41,955 nucleotides of DNA, taken from Ancylothrix sp. D3o. Its GTDB lineage: Bacteria; Cyanobacteriota; Cyanobacteriia; Cyanobacteriales; Oscillatoriaceae. The stretch spans positions 1 through 41,955 of the forward strand of contig NZ_JAMXEX010000023.1 in assembly GCF_025370775.1 (NCBI RefSeq), read 5' to 3'. The notes beneath the pieces are model-generated. The model searched no databases. It saw only the letters and a list, made by a program, of their open reading frames with translations, and was not told the DNA's origin. The position numbers and the translations under genes were made by a program. This document shows, piece after piece, positions 1 through 8,510 of the stretch; the stretch's first letter is position 1; each line of letters begins with the position of its first letter.

Positions 1-72
1 TACCCTATCTTTTTTGAGGCGATTTGTCTAGAATTGCCTCCCTGTCTGTTTTTCAGGCAACCTGTCACCCCG
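1..72. repeat. Hairpin-rich sequence truncating the LysE-type gene
   Basis: The LysE-type reading frame stops where this sequence begins. On the minus strand it starts TGACGGGGTGACAGG and holds two nested inverted repeats. One is GAGGC...GCCTC near 16-40, with arms matching at 8 of 9 positions; the other is CCTG...CAGG around 40-77. The motif TGAYGGGGTGACA recurs as both inverted ends of the element at 15770-16011. I infer the end of an insertion element or a REP-like element cut off by the window edge; no family is recognised. Confidence 0.4.
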
Positions 73-468
73 TCAGGCTTTTTGATCGCCCAATGTAATA
101 AACAGCCCAGTCAAAAAGCAAGACAGCAAAGAAGATTTAACTATCTTCTCCGGCTCTACCTCTTTGACTTTTGACCTGCATAGTCCTATTCCCAACAATA
201 TAAGATAAGCTCCACCCAGGTATCTTATTAAAGCAAATAGGCTATCCATCATTTCAGCGAGAAGTGATAACCCGCCAATGGTTATTTTTATAAAAACAAT
301 GTCACCCGCTACTATTCCTAAAGTAGTGAAAACACCATGAATAAATCCAAATGTAGCTGCTCTTGTAGAGACAGTTAATACACTGAAACTCGGAATAGCA
401 GCCAGAACAGCCATCGCACAAAATAATGCAACTATGCTGCTCAATGTCATACTACTTTGCATGAGCAT
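73..468 (-). pseudogene. LysE/RhtB-type amino-acid exporter, C-terminally truncated
   Basis: The 131-residue product has the start of a LysE/RhtB/Rht-type exporter: hydrophobic segments at about residues 8-28, 38-60 and 70-95, then the second-half opening FLTGLFITLGDQKA. The family is normally about 200 residues with six membrane segments, and the text usually continues directly after the GD(N/P)KA motif. Here a TGA follows the Ala codon and the downstream sequence is unrelated, so roughly the last 70 residues are missing. The gene begins 5 bases after the tetR stop, so the two were probably co-transcribed. A second ATG at 462 is better spaced from the AGGGG at 471-475. A short functional form cannot be excluded, but loss of three helices makes that unlikely. 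Confidence 0.7.
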
Positions 469-473
469 AACCC

Positions 474-1064
474 CTATTTGATATGAGTCAATAGCATCTC
501 GTCAACGTAACGCCGGATCACCTGTTGTTGTTGCTCCGCGCTGAGGTGTTTGGCTTGAATGAGGAAGTCCAGGCTAACTCCATTGACAAGGGCTAAAAGA
601 GCATTGGCTTCTAACTCAAGGTCTGCATCATCTCGAATCAGTTCAGCTGAGTGAAGAGCTTGCAACTCTTGCAGAATTACCTCACGGAGTTGAGCCGCAC
701 TGTGTTGGTGTTCAGCCATCAGGGAATCTCGCCCAACGGCATATCCCAAAAAGGCTAACCAGACCTTGAGAATCGCTTGTCGTTCTACATCAAGCGGCAG
801 AAATGCTGACATGATGTTTAAGAGCCGCTCGACTCCGAGTACCTGCTCCCTTTGAGCGTGCATTACCTTGAGTAAAGACTGAGTGACTTGATGAAGGGCA
901 AAGAGTATCAAGTCTTGCTTATCTCGAAAATAGTGGGTGACAACTCCCGTAGTGCAACCAAGTTCTTGAGCGAGCGCTCGCATACTGGTGCGATCTAACC
1001 CCTCTCGAACAATAACTCGCCAAGCGGCTTCACAGACTTCAAGACGGCGATCTCGTTGGGACAT
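474..1064 (-). CDS. TetR/AcrR-family transcriptional regulator
   Basis: The product of about 196 residues has a typical TetR N-terminal helix-turn-helix: TSMRALAQELGCTTG followed by VVTHYFRDKQDL, a hallmark of the BetI/AcrR type. The rest is an all-helical ligand-binding and dimerisation domain. I chose ATG 1064 over an upstream TTG at 1073. The gene is divergent from a small membrane protein gene, and the 100-bp gap holds two overlapping palindromes (1115-1154) that are the likely operator. The truncated exporter gene follows 5 bases downstream. From family knowledge it probably represses itself and its neighbours until a small ligand binds. The ligand is unknown. Confidence 0.85.
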   Translation of the reverse strand: MSQRDRRLEVCEAAWRVIVREGLDRTSMRALAQELGCTTGVVTHYFRDKQDLILFALHQVTQSLLKVMHAQREQVLGVERLLNIMSAFLPLDVERQAILKVWLAFLGYAVGRDSLMAEHQHSAAQLREVILQELQALHSAELIRDDADLELEANALLALVNGVSLDFLIQAKHLSAEQQQQVIRRYVDEMLLTHIK

Positions 1065-1103
1065 AACTATCAAAGATATCTAAGGAAACAGCGAGCAACC
1101 TGA

Positions 1104-1109
1104 TTGACA
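1104..1109 (+). promoter_or_regulatory. TTGACA box for the membrane protein gene
   Basis: A perfect -35 hexamer TTGACA lies 55 bases before the ATG at 1164, just outside the left operator arm. The -10 candidate is weak: TTATTT at 17-base spacing, inside the operator. Binding of a repressor to 1115-1154 would cover it. Confidence 0.35.
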
Positions 1110-1113
1110 ACTT

Positions 1114-1142
1114 ATCATAACAGTTGTTATTTTATAACACAA
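1114..1142 (-). promoter_or_regulatory. Candidate tetR promoter inside the operator
   Basis: Reading the minus strand, TTGTGT (1137-1142) lies 17 bases from TATGAT (1114-1119), a reasonable sigma-70 spacing. It sits inside the palindromic operator, which fits autorepression. This is inferred from pattern only. Confidence 0.4.
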
Positions 1143-1154
1143 CAACTGTTATGA
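1115..1154. promoter_or_regulatory. TetR-type double palindromic operator
   Basis: A perfect 14-bp inverted repeat, TCATAACAGTTGTT (1115-1128) and AACAACTGTTATGA (1141-1154), is separated by 12 bp. Each arm is also an approximate palindrome of the form ATAAC-N4-GTTAT, so this may be two tandem operator sites about 25 bp apart. It lies between tetR and the divergent membrane protein gene, and overlaps the likely promoters of both. Confidence 0.8.
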
Positions 1155-1163
1155 GGTATTTCC

Positions 1164-1775
1164 ATGAACTCTGACGGTAAAAATCTTTCACCTCGCGGAG
1201 GGTTCGGTGGTTTAGTGGATCGGTTTGTCGGGCCGGGTGCGACAAAAGCTGAGTTACTATTGCAATTTGTACCGGCCTTGGTGGCGATGGTGGCGACTCC
1301 AGCCTATGCGTTAACCCTCAGAGTCCAGTGGACACAGTTGCAGTTAGGATTCATGGCACTTCTGGCGTTTGATTTAGTGGGGGGTGTCCTCACCAATGCC
1401 ACATCCACTGCTAAACGCTGGTATCACCGGCCTGGTCAGGGTTTGCGGCAGCATCTGACATTCGTATCTATTCATCTGATTCATGTTTTGCTGGTAGCCT
1501 TGCTGTTTCGAGGAGGAGATTGGGGGTTCTGGTTTGGCACATCTGGCTACCTATTGGGAGCATCAGTTCTGATTCTGGGCTCGCCCCTCTATCTCCAGTG
1601 TCCAGTCGCACTGGGACTTTACGGATTATCGCTGCTTGGCAATTGTTACCTCGTTTCCCCTACGCCTGGTTTGGAGTGGTTTCTGCCGTTCTTTTTTCTC
1701 AAAATTATGGTTAGCCATTTGCTTCCAGAAACGCCCTACTACACCGACACATTTCAGGATTTTCATCAGGATTGA
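1164..1775 (+). CDS. Small multi-spanning membrane protein, function unknown
   Basis: The 203-residue protein has a soluble N-terminus of about 25 residues and then five or so hydrophobic stretches, near residues 30-50, 57-77, 92-115, 120-140 and 145-180. A histidine-rich stretch follows the second one (KRWYHRPGQGLRQH). I do not recognise a family. ATG 1164 is preceded by GAGG at 1152-1155. The shared operator region indicates that it is the main target of the adjacent TetR regulator. In such divergent pairs the target is often an exporter or a lipid/membrane enzyme, but nothing here proves that. Confidence 0.75.
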   Translation: MNSDGKNLSPRGGFGGLVDRFVGPGATKAELLLQFVPALVAMVATPAYALTLRVQWTQLQLGFMALLAFDLVGGVLTNATSTAKRWYHRPGQGLRQHLTFVSIHLIHVLLVALLFRGGDWGFWFGTSGYLLGASVLILGSPLYLQCPVALGLYGLSLLGNCYLVSPTPGLEWFLPFFFLKIMVSHLLPETPYYTDTFQDFHQD

Positions 1776-1904
1776 TTAATGCAGCTAAGGGCCGGCTTCT
1801 GTAAAGTGACTTCTGGATATTCAGATGCCGATGGATGCAATAAGATTAGTAAGTGAGCAGCCAAGTATTTGAGGGCCAATGGCTAAGTCGGCATATATTT
1901 GAGG

Positions 1905-2240
1905 GCCGCTAAACGCGGTAACCCAGCCCTATGTTTAAGCGCCGATGAATATTGGAGTATGTGGATGTAGATATAGAGAAGCCGATATATGCTCCAAGGT
2001 CAGGGAATGAGCGAGTGAATATTGCAGGGTCGGTTGATATTGTAGAACCAGTGCATGGTGCAGGGCCGATAGATGGAGAGATTCTGATGGAGGCTCAGGG
2101 GCCGGTGCATACAGTGGCGAACCTCCAGACACCAATTGCTCTGCTGGATGGCCGGTGGATTTTTGGGGGCCGGTGTAGGGGGCGGGACAGGCGAATACTT
2201 AAAAACCGGTGGATGGCGGGGCCGGTGGATGCCGTTGTGC
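1905..2240. repeat. 18-bp degenerate tandem repeat array A
   Basis: G-rich on the plus strand. Units of about 18 bp resemble GGCCGGTGGATTTTTGGG (2152-2169) and recur head to tail, for example beginning near 2055, 2073, 2091, 2109, 2152, 2170, 2188, 2206 and 2222. Some units are short by 2-5 bases. The plus strand stays open across much of the array and encodes a degenerate hexapeptide (GPIDGE, GPVHTV, GSVDIV). The same unit occurs in arrays B, C and D. No gene is supported in 1776-2280; the looser sequence at 1800-1905 (repeated TATTTGAGGGCC) may be a decayed extension. Confidence 0.7.
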
Positions 2241-2280
2241 GATCCTATTTATATTAGTAGAAAAGAAAAATATAGCTTTA

Positions 2281-2814
2281 ATGAACCAAGCACAACAAAA
2301 ATTACTCGATCTCGAACAGCGCATAGAAGTGCGGGTGCAAGATATTCGCGCTTCTCGTGACTGGTGGCCGTGTCGTCGCGGATGCGATCAATGTTGTCGT
2401 CAGTTGGCACAACCTCCTGAACTTAGTTTACAGGAATGGGCACGAATTGATGAAGCAGTTGCAGCATTATCGGCAACCGTACGCGCCGAAGTCGTCCAGA
2501 AAATCGAGCAACTTCTGGTGCAAATAGCGAAAAATATTGTAGGTTCGCACGTTGTTTGTCCCTATCTTGATGAAAATGAAGGTGCTTGTCGGATTTATGA
2601 TGCACGTCCGATTGCTTGTCGCACCTATGGCTTTTTTGTTGCTCGTAATGGCAGTGATTACTGCCAAATTATTGAAAAGGAGGTTTTTTCTCGTACTGAT
2701 GCTGCTACCGATATTGTATGGGGAAATGCGGAATCTATTCATAATGAGATTGAACGAGTTTGTGGAAAACTAATTCCCTTTGATGCCCATTATCAACGTA
2801 GTAATTCTTTGTAA
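2281..2814 (+). CDS. YkgJ-family cysteine-cluster protein
   Basis: The product has 177 residues. Conserved cysteines sit in WPCRRGCDQCCRQL (residues about 22-35), then CPYLDENEGACRIYDARPIACRTYG (two short pieces: VVCPYLDE, and CRIYDARPIACR). The pattern CxxxCxxCC...C...C..YxxRPxxCR defines the YkgJ family of putative zinc- or iron-sulfur-binding proteins, whose biochemical role is not settled. ATG 2281 is chosen because the residues before it are encoded by the repeat array and do not fit the family. A moderate AAAAG stretch precedes the start. The dehydrogenase gene follows 55 bases later on the same strand, so co-transcription is possible. Confidence 0.85.
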   Translation: MNQAQQKLLDLEQRIEVRVQDIRASRDWWPCRRGCDQCCRQLAQPPELSLQEWARIDEAVAALSATVRAEVVQKIEQLLVQIAKNIVGSHVVCPYLDENEGACRIYDARPIACRTYGFFVARNGSDYCQIIEKEVFSRTDAATDIVWGNAESIHNEIERVCGKLIPFDAHYQRSNSL

Positions 2815-2869
2815 ATAACATTTACGCTTGAATCAAAAATCAAAGTTAATTTTAAACAGAGGATTTGAC

Positions 2870-3535
2870 ATGGCAACTTATCTAGTCACGGGTGCTAATC
2901 GCGGAATAGGTTATGAATACTGTCGCCAATTGCAGGCAAAAGGAGATCGCGTTATTGCTGTCTGTCGCAATGCTTCCAAGGAATTGAAGCAGCTAGGGGT
3001 GCAGATCGAGGAAGGATTTGATATTACCTCGGATGCTTCGGTTGCTTCCTTGCGAAGTCGTTTGAGTGAGATTGCGCTTGATGTTTTGATTAACAATGCC
3101 GGAATTCTCAAGCGAGTTACTTTGGAAGACTTAGATTTTGACAGTATTCGAGAACAATTTGAGGTCAATGCTTTAGGAGCCTTACGAGTTACCAATGCGC
3201 TACTGCCAAATCTCCATGCAGGTTCTAAAGTTGTGTTGATGACAAGTCGGATGGGTTCAATTGGAGATAATACTTCTGGCAGTTCTTACGGTTATCGGAT
3301 GTCGAAGGTAGCCTTATCAATGGCAGGGAAATCTTTATCTATCGACCTCAAACCGCGTGGGATTGCAGTGGCAATTCTCCATCCAGGTTTAGTGCAAACT
3401 CGCATGACAAATTTTACGGCGGGAGGAATTACGCCAGAGGAATCTGTAAAGAATTTGTTGGCGAGGATTGAAGAGTTGACGCTGGAAAATACGGGTACTT
3501 TTTGGCACGCTAATGGTGAGGTTTTACCCTGGTAA
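2870..3535 (+). CDS. Short-chain dehydrogenase/reductase
   Basis: The 221-residue product shows the classical SDR pattern: a nucleotide-binding TGANRGIG near residues 6-13, NNAG near 77-80, a catalytic Ser, and YRMSK (Y-x-x-x-K) around residue 144. PGLVQTRMT follows the cofactor loop. The size and the early NNAGILKR resemble the C-factor/sniffer-like SDRs that act on carbonyl compounds with NAD(P)H; the substrate cannot be read from sequence. ATG 2870 has AGAGGA at 2858-2863 as ribosome binding site and starts exactly at the beta strand of the Rossmann fold. Confidence 0.9.
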   Translation: MATYLVTGANRGIGYEYCRQLQAKGDRVIAVCRNASKELKQLGVQIEEGFDITSDASVASLRSRLSEIALDVLINNAGILKRVTLEDLDFDSIREQFEVNALGALRVTNALLPNLHAGSKVVLMTSRMGSIGDNTSGSSYGYRMSKVALSMAGKSLSIDLKPRGIAVAILHPGLVQTRMTNFTAGGITPEESVKNLLARIEELTLENTGTFWHANGEVLPW

Positions 3536-3674
3536 GTGCGTGACACCTATTTGAAGGTTCATTTACTTTATATGAGAGATACGGATATCGAGGTTGTTAT
3601 TGCCTACTGGTAAGGGTGTAATCTGGTTATTCTTTCTGCCATGCTGATGCAATAAGCTTCAATAGTGGTTAACT

Positions 3675-3694
3675 CTTGATGCAATTGAATCAAG
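3675..3694. promoter_or_regulatory. 20-bp palindrome upstream of the histidine kinase
   Basis: CTTGATGCAATTGAATCAAG matches its own reverse complement at 18 of 20 positions. It lies 65-84 bases before the kinase start and could be an operator. A sigma-70-like TACAAT follows at 3702-3707. Confidence 0.4.
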
Positions 3695-3758
3695 ATAGTG
3701 TTACAATCTCAGGTAGTTTAAAGCTGACTCTTTCCTGGTTTTGGTTCTCCTGCAATTT

Positions 3759-4856
3759 ATGTCTAACGCTGCTTGTGACCGTCTTAAGCAAAATACTGAA
3801 AGAATTATGCAAATGTGGGAGCAACGGGCGCGTGATGAAGTCAGTGCATCAATACACCAGGACTCTCTTGTATTGCAAAATTCGCTACCTAAATACTTAA
3901 ACCAACTGGTAGATGAACTTTCAACCAAGATTGAAAGGACACCAGCCCGAATCGCATCCGACGAGATAGAAAGCACGCGAATTGGCAAACTGCATGGGCA
4001 TGAACGGGCGGGCTATGCTGACTACTCCCTGACTCAACTCATTTTCGAGTACCACATCCTACGTCAAGTAATCTTTCAGGTTTTAGAAGAAGAAGCGCCT
4101 TTAGGAGTTAGGGAACGAGACATTATTATCGACTCGATTGAGCAAGCCGTTAATGACGCTGCCACTCAATTCTCAAAAACGCTGCGAGATATTCAAGAGT
4201 TATTTATCGTGACGCTAACTCACGATCTCAGAGGCCCAATTAATGTTGTGAAAATGGGAACTCAACTGATAATGCGTCGGCTTGAACGAGGAGACACCCA
4301 CATTGATGTAGCAGCAAGGATGATCAATTCGATTGATCGGTTGGATTCGATGATTCAAAATCTGCTTGATGCGAGTCGGCTGCGGGCAGGACAGGGCTTA
4401 AAAATTGAATTTGAAGAATGTTATTTAGACAAGTTAGTCCACGAAGTAGTGGAGGATTTGAACTTCACTTATGGAAAGCGGTTTGTTGTAGTCTCTGATT
4501 CTAATATCAAGAGCTATTGCAGCCGTAAAGAAATACGGCGGGTGATTGAAAACTTAGTAATTAATGCTGTGAAATATGGCGATCCTAGCACGCCAATTAC
4601 ACTCACGCTCCAGCAATTTGAAACGCAGATCTGCCTTACCATTTATAATGAAGGCGATCCGATTGCCCCAGACGCTCAATCAATCCTATTTCAACAATTT
4701 CGGCGAACCACCTCTGCTGAGGAGCAAACGGGATGGGGATTAGGATTATTTTTGGTAAAGAGTATTATTGAAGCGCATCAAGGGACGATTGAAGTTGAAA
4801 GTGAGGAGGGCAAGGGGACAAGCTTTATTGTTAAGTTGCCTAGATTTCCCAGTTAG
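3759..4856 (+). CDS. Sensor histidine kinase with RsbRD-like N-terminal domain
   Basis: The 365-residue soluble kinase has no membrane segment. Residues about 5-140 form a helical region resembling the RsbRD N-terminal/RsbT co-antagonist-type sensor. An HisKA domain follows, with the phospho-acceptor His155 in LTHDLRGP, then an HATPase_c domain with the N box (NLVINAVKYG, Asn265), G1 (NEGDPI), F box (LFQQFRR) and G2 (GWGLGLFLV). All motifs for autophosphorylation are intact. No response regulator lies beside it, so the partner is elsewhere. ATG 3759 is chosen over a TTG at 3741. In cyanobacteria such soluble kinases are often orphan; the signal is unknown. Confidence 0.9.
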   Translation: MSNAACDRLKQNTERIMQMWEQRARDEVSASIHQDSLVLQNSLPKYLNQLVDELSTKIERTPARIASDEIESTRIGKLHGHERAGYADYSLTQLIFEYHILRQVIFQVLEEEAPLGVRERDIIIDSIEQAVNDAATQFSKTLRDIQELFIVTLTHDLRGPINVVKMGTQLIMRRLERGDTHIDVAARMINSIDRLDSMIQNLLDASRLRAGQGLKIEFEECYLDKLVHEVVEDLNFTYGKRFVVVSDSNIKSYCSRKEIRRVIENLVINAVKYGDPSTPITLTLQQFETQICLTIYNEGDPIAPDAQSILFQQFRRTTSAEEQTGWGLGLFLVKSIIEAHQGTIEVESEEGKGTSFIVKLPRFPS

Positions 4857-5094
4857 TTGGCCCAGTTGCTCGTAAAGGGCTAAAGCGCGATTGCCTGTAA
4901 ATATAGCAACGGACATATCGTAATGGACATCGTATTTGGATTTAAAGGGAAGAGGGAACAGAAAAATGTCCTAACAGCCAAGGCGACTGCTATATATAGC
5001 AATTCTATTTGAGTTGTGAGCCAGCGCAATAAATCCCCGGCTTCTCTTGTGAAGTCGAGGATCTGGCCTACTGTAAGCGGTAATCACACGAGGC

Positions 5095-6384
5095 TTAAAC
5101 AGTGCGGAGTCGTTTTCGAGAGCGAGCCCCTGCTTTTGGGGACTTTTGGGGGCGGCTGGGTGCCGATGGTGCCTGGGATTTTGCCCAATTACTGCGACGT
5201 TGCTTGGATCGCTTAGACTTCGGTTCCTCTGGCCCAGACTGAGATGGAGCGGTTGGCTCGTATCCCGGAATCACTTCTTTGCTCAGGCTTTGATTGAGCA
5301 ACCGTTCGATGTCCTTTAAATAAGGATATTCATCCTTAGAGACTAGAGAAACCGCTCGTCCAAGGTTTCCAGCGCGACCTGTGCGACCAATGCGATGCAC
5401 ATAGTCTTCTGGTACGTTGGGCAGTTCAAAGTTCACCACATGGGGAAGCTGGTCTATATCTAGTCCCCGTGATGCTACGTCGGTCGCCACTAATACCCGC
5501 ACTTTCCCTTGCTTAAAGTCTTGCAGCGCACGGGTGCGGGCTGCCTGAGTTTTGTTGCCATGAATTGCAGTGCTTTTGATCCCATCTTTAGCAAGCTGCT
5601 CGGCTAGACGGCTGGCTCCGTGTTTCGTGCGGGTGAAGACGAGTACCTGTTCCCAATTGTGGAACCTAATCAGATAAGAAAGGAGTTCTCGCTTGCGATC
5701 ACGATCAACAGGATGAACCACCTGTTCCACCTGCTCTGCGGCGGTATTGCGGGGAGCTACTTCGATCTGGGTTGGAGATTTTAGCAGAGTGTTGGCAAGC
5801 TGCTGGATTGCTTTAGAGAATGTGGCAGAAAACATCAGCGTTTGCCTCTGTGCGGGCAGTTTCGCCAAAATCTTGCGGATATCGTTGATGAAGCCCATGT
5901 CTAACATCCGATCGCATTCATCCAGTACCAGTATCTCTATCTGGGAAAGGTCTATGGTCTTCTTCGCAACGTGGTCGAGCAACCGACCGGGCGTGGCGAC
6001 TAGAATATCAATTCCCCGACGCATGATTTGAATTTGCTGCCCAATTCCGACGCCGCCATAGACTGCTGCTGACCGCAAGGACAGGTATTTACCGTAGGTT
6101 TTGACGCTATCGTTGACCTGATCTGCCAATTCGCGGGTGGGGGTGAGTATGAGGGCGCGAGGCTTGCGATGCCCGTTATTGGGGTTGGTAGTACCCAAAA
6201 GTTGCAGTAGAGGCAGGGTAAAGCCAGCCGTCTTGCCCGTTCCAGTTTGGGCGCTGGCGAAAATGTCTTGCCTTTTGAGGATGGCGGGAATTGCTTGCTG
6301 CTGAATGGGAGTTGGTTCGGTGTAGCCAGAGTCGGCAACGGCACGAAGCAGGTCGGTCGAGAGACCGAGGTTACGAAATATCAT
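5095..6384 (-). CDS. DEAD-box-type ATP-dependent RNA helicase (RhlE-like, DECD variant)
   Basis: The 429-residue product has all superfamily 2 helicase motifs in order: Q motif near residue 28, motif I AQTGTGKT (45-52), Ia PTRELA (82-87), Ib TPGR (131-134), motif II DECD (155-158), [27 protein letters not shown] and [12 protein letters not shown]. The tail after about residue 370 is basic and low in complexity ([11 protein letters not shown] and similar), as in RhlE-type and cyanobacterial cold-responsive helicases, where it aids RNA binding. Motif II reads DECD rather than DEAD. It probably remodels structured RNA. The gene stands alone on the minus strand with AGGAGC before the start and a leader of about 145 nt. 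Confidence 0.95.
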   Translation of the reverse strand: MIFRNLGLSTDLLRAVADSGYTEPTPIQQQAIPAILKRQDIFASAQTGTGKTAGFTLPLLQLLGTTNPNNGHRKPRALILTPTRELADQVNDSVKTYGKYLSLRSAAVYGGVGIGQQIQIMRRGIDILVATPGRLLDHVAKKTIDLSQIEILVLDECDRMLDMGFINDIRKILAKLPAQRQTLMFSATFSKAIQQLANTLLKSPTQIEVAPRNTAAEQVEQVVHPVDRDRKRELLSYLIRFHNWEQVLVFTRTKHGASRLAEQLAKDGIKSTAIHGNKTQAARTRALQDFKQGKVRVLVATDVASRGLDIDQLPHVVNFELPNVPEDYVHRIGRTGRAGNLGRAVSLVSKDEYPYLKDIERLLNQSLSKEVIPGYEPTAPSQSGPEEPKSKRSKQRRSNWAKSQAPSAPSRPQKSPKAGARSRKRLRTV

Positions 6385-6532
6385 AGATACGATTGCTCCT
6401 AGTAATGCCCCTCTCCCAAATTAAATACCTGGGGCCAGTCTAAGAGCAGGAATTTTATGGTTCAGTTGGATAGTTTGAACCAGCTTTTTTTCAATGCGCC
6501 AGTAACAGACCGGAATGTACTCGCAATTATTT

Positions 6533-6538
6533 ATTATA
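6533..6538 (-). promoter_or_regulatory. Candidate -10 box of the helicase gene
   Basis: A perfect TATAAT is read on the minus strand 149 bases before the helicase start. The -35 at 17-base spacing is poor (AATAAA). If used, it gives a long leader, which would fit post-transcriptional or cold control as known for cyanobacterial helicases; this is inference. Confidence 0.35.
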
Positions 6539-6669
6539 ACAGAAATCCTGATTCTTTATTTAGAGTGCACGGAAAGGGCTATCCTCAATCCTCACCTTTA
6601 GAGTAAAGACATCTGCTCTTATTAGGAGCAAAATCACAGACAGAAACAACTAAATAATTATATTGTTGA

Positions 6670-7035
6670 TTGAGTCTGCATATTCCTAAACAATTTTTTT
6701 CTCAATCTATGCTTATACCCTTAATGATTGCTCTATCCCAGCCAGTGCAGTTAGTGCAAGCGGAAACCTGCAAAATAACGGTATTTTTCAATAGTCGCAT
6801 CCGGTATGACGATGAGATTAACAATTGCCCCATCTTAAAAGGTACTTTTTATAACGATGATTGGAAGGTTGAGCTTAGTCAGTGGGAGCCAGGATTATAT
6901 GTTTATCGAGGAATTAACCGAATTACTGGGGATAAAATTGAACTTATGTCTTCCCAAGTTGGCGGTACTGTAGATCGGCCACAGTACCGATTCAAAAATG
7001 GTGAATTCCTATATAGCGTTTCAAATGAGATGTAA
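6670..7035 (+). CDS. Small secreted protein, function unknown
   Basis: The product has 121 residues. The N-terminus looks like a signal peptide: a lysine near residue 7, a hydrophobic core (MLIPLMIALSQPVQLV) and a cut site around VQAE-TC. The mature part of about 87 residues has two cysteines (ETCKIT and NNCPIL) that could form a disulfide, and ends in beta-rich sequence. The start is a TTG; ATG 6709 is the alternative but gives a poorer n-region. I do not recognise the family. It lies between the helicase gene and transposon debris, with no operon partner. Confidence 0.55.
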   Translation: MSLHIPKQFFSQSMLIPLMIALSQPVQLVQAETCKITVFFNSRIRYDDEINNCPILKGTFYNDDWKVELSQWEPGLYVYRGINRITGDKIELMSSQVGGTVDRPQYRFKNGEFLYSVSNEM

Positions 7036-7068
7036 ACAGAAGTTGTTAGATAATGATAAAATTAAAGC

Positions 7069-8140
7069 GATGTTTATGGAAAAGATTATTATGGAATACC
7101 TAGAAATAAAAAGGGTAATTAAAGATTTGGATCAGTTGATAAAAAGCAATCCAGATTCAGGATAATTAAAGAGAGCGTTCGCTGTAAAACTTGCTTTACA
7201 AGGTTGGAGATATTCAATGATTGGCACAACTTTAAATGTATCAAAGAGCTTCATTACTAAGTGGCAAAAAAGATTTAAGTCAGCCGGGATAGAAGGCATC
7301 AAATTATCTTATCAAGGGAGCCAAGGTTATTTAAGTAGAGAGGAAAAGCAAGCAGTAATCGCTTGGCTCCAAAAACAAGAACATTGGGACTTGTCAGAAC
7401 TAGAGTGTTATTTAATTGAGCAATATGACGTGGTTTTTCAGTCCCCAATCAGCTATTATAGCTTACTTGCAGAAGCTAAGATTAGTTGCTGCAAAGCCCA
7501 AAAAAAGAACCCTCGTAAAGACCCTGAAGTCGTCAAGAAAAGAAATCAAGAAATCCACTTTATGTTAAAAAGATTAATGCCGAGCATTAAATTGGAAGAC
7601 ATTGCTGTGTATGCAGTAGACGAAGTTCACTTGTTAGAAGGATCTCTGATTAGTCATGGGTGGGGAGACAGCCAAGAAAGATTAAAAATTCCGATTATCA
7701 ATTGCATTGAAGCGGCAAACCTATTAGGTCGCTTTAGACCTGATAAACCAAGAATTAATTGTGCGTGCTTATCAAGCAGGAAATAGTGATTCGACAGTGG
7801 ACTTTATTCAAGAACTAATTAAACTTAATTCCTGAACGACACATTATTTTCGGGGAGGGAACCGCCTATCATAGAAGCGAATTAATCCGGCAATTCCTGA
7901 AGATAGTTAATCAGGATTTACCCCCCCAAGCATGGAAAGTAACTTGTTATTTATTTGCTCCTTATGCTCCTGAAAACAATCCAATTGAAGCAGAAGCTTC
8001 ATTGAAAAGCTTACTTAGACGGTGTTACCGCTTCTGTAAAAACTTTACCATTATGAAGCGATTGTTTAAGTGTTTAGTTGATTTCAAGTTGTTTACTTTT
8101 CCTGATCTCAAAAACTATGATCTTTTTCATGTCTCATCTG
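7069..8140 (+). pseudogene. Decayed IS630-family transposase
   Basis: Joining several frames gives one IS630-type transposase. An N-terminal helix-turn-helix part (MEYLEIKRVIKDLDQLIKS, from about 7090) is broken by a stop at 7163. A long open piece, 7217-7730, includes the first catalytic Asp in YAVDEVHLL. A frameshift near 7715 and further stops near 7732 and 7831 follow, and the last piece ends NNPIEA with basic residues after it. The second catalytic Asp, normally in a WDG motif, reads GEG at about 7852, so the DDE triad is also damaged. It cannot be active. The right end runs into repeat array B; I could not identify terminal inverted repeats. Confidence 0.85.
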
Positions 8141-8150
8141 AAAATGCTAT

Positions 8151-8403
8151 ATCAATCGAACTCATAAAATTCACTCGTATCATCACATCCACATACGAGC
8201 GAAATTTGCCTGTGCCACCCCATCCACCGGCATTCGCATATCCATCCGCCCAAACCAGATCCGCCAGGTTCTGAGCATTCGGCTGAGTCTCCCCATCCAC
8301 CGGCCCCTCAACATCCACCGTCCTTACAAAATTCACCGGCCCCTAAAAATCCACCGGCCCCTAAAAATTCTCTGGCCTTTGAACATCCACCGGCGCTCCG
8401 CAA
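8151..8403. repeat. 18-bp degenerate tandem repeat array B
   Basis: About 14 head-to-tail units, C-rich on the plus strand, with consensus near ATCCACCGGCCCCTAAAA. Six successive units from about 8289 are exactly 18 bp apart; the two best (near 8332 and 8350) differ at one position in 18. Unit starts include about 8151, 8169, 8187, 8222, 8240, 8289, 8307, 8325 and 8343. The opposite strand is open over part of it and encodes hexapeptides such as DVEGPV and DGETQP. The array separates the dead transposase from the NRPS gene. Confidence 0.8.
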
Positions 8404-8417
8404 AGCGTCGGTTTTTT
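8390..8417 (+). terminator. Rho-independent terminator made from a repeat unit
   Basis: CCGGCGCT (8390-8397) pairs with AGCGTCGG (8404-8411, one G-U pair) across a 6-base loop and is followed by six T. The left arm is the ACCGGCGCT core of the last array unit. It would shield the NRPS gene from upstream transcription. Confidence 0.75.
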
Positions 8418-8470
8418 AGTTTTTGGGGTAAGGGGGAATTTTAAGATACTAGAGAGAATGGTAACAGCGA

Positions 8471-8499
8471 TTGAACCCAGCCTCCTGAAAGTTTATACA
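8471..8499 (+). promoter_or_regulatory. Candidate NRPS promoter
   Basis: TTGAAC (8471-8476), 17 bases, TATACA (8494-8499). Transcription would begin only a few bases before the GTG at 8511. So either the mRNA is nearly leaderless or translation begins further in, at ATG 8610. Confidence 0.4.
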
Positions 8500-8510
8500 G
8501 CAAGTACGAG

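Noticed and set aside
1952-2257. 101-residue open frame across repeat array A
   Set aside because: It follows the 18-bp repeats, uses no ribosome binding site, and its frame is shifted by slips between units. Treated as repeat geometry, not a gene.
5035-5060. Terminator of the helicase gene
   Set aside because: A GGCTTC/GAAGTC stem with one mismatch and no T run on the minus strand is too weak.
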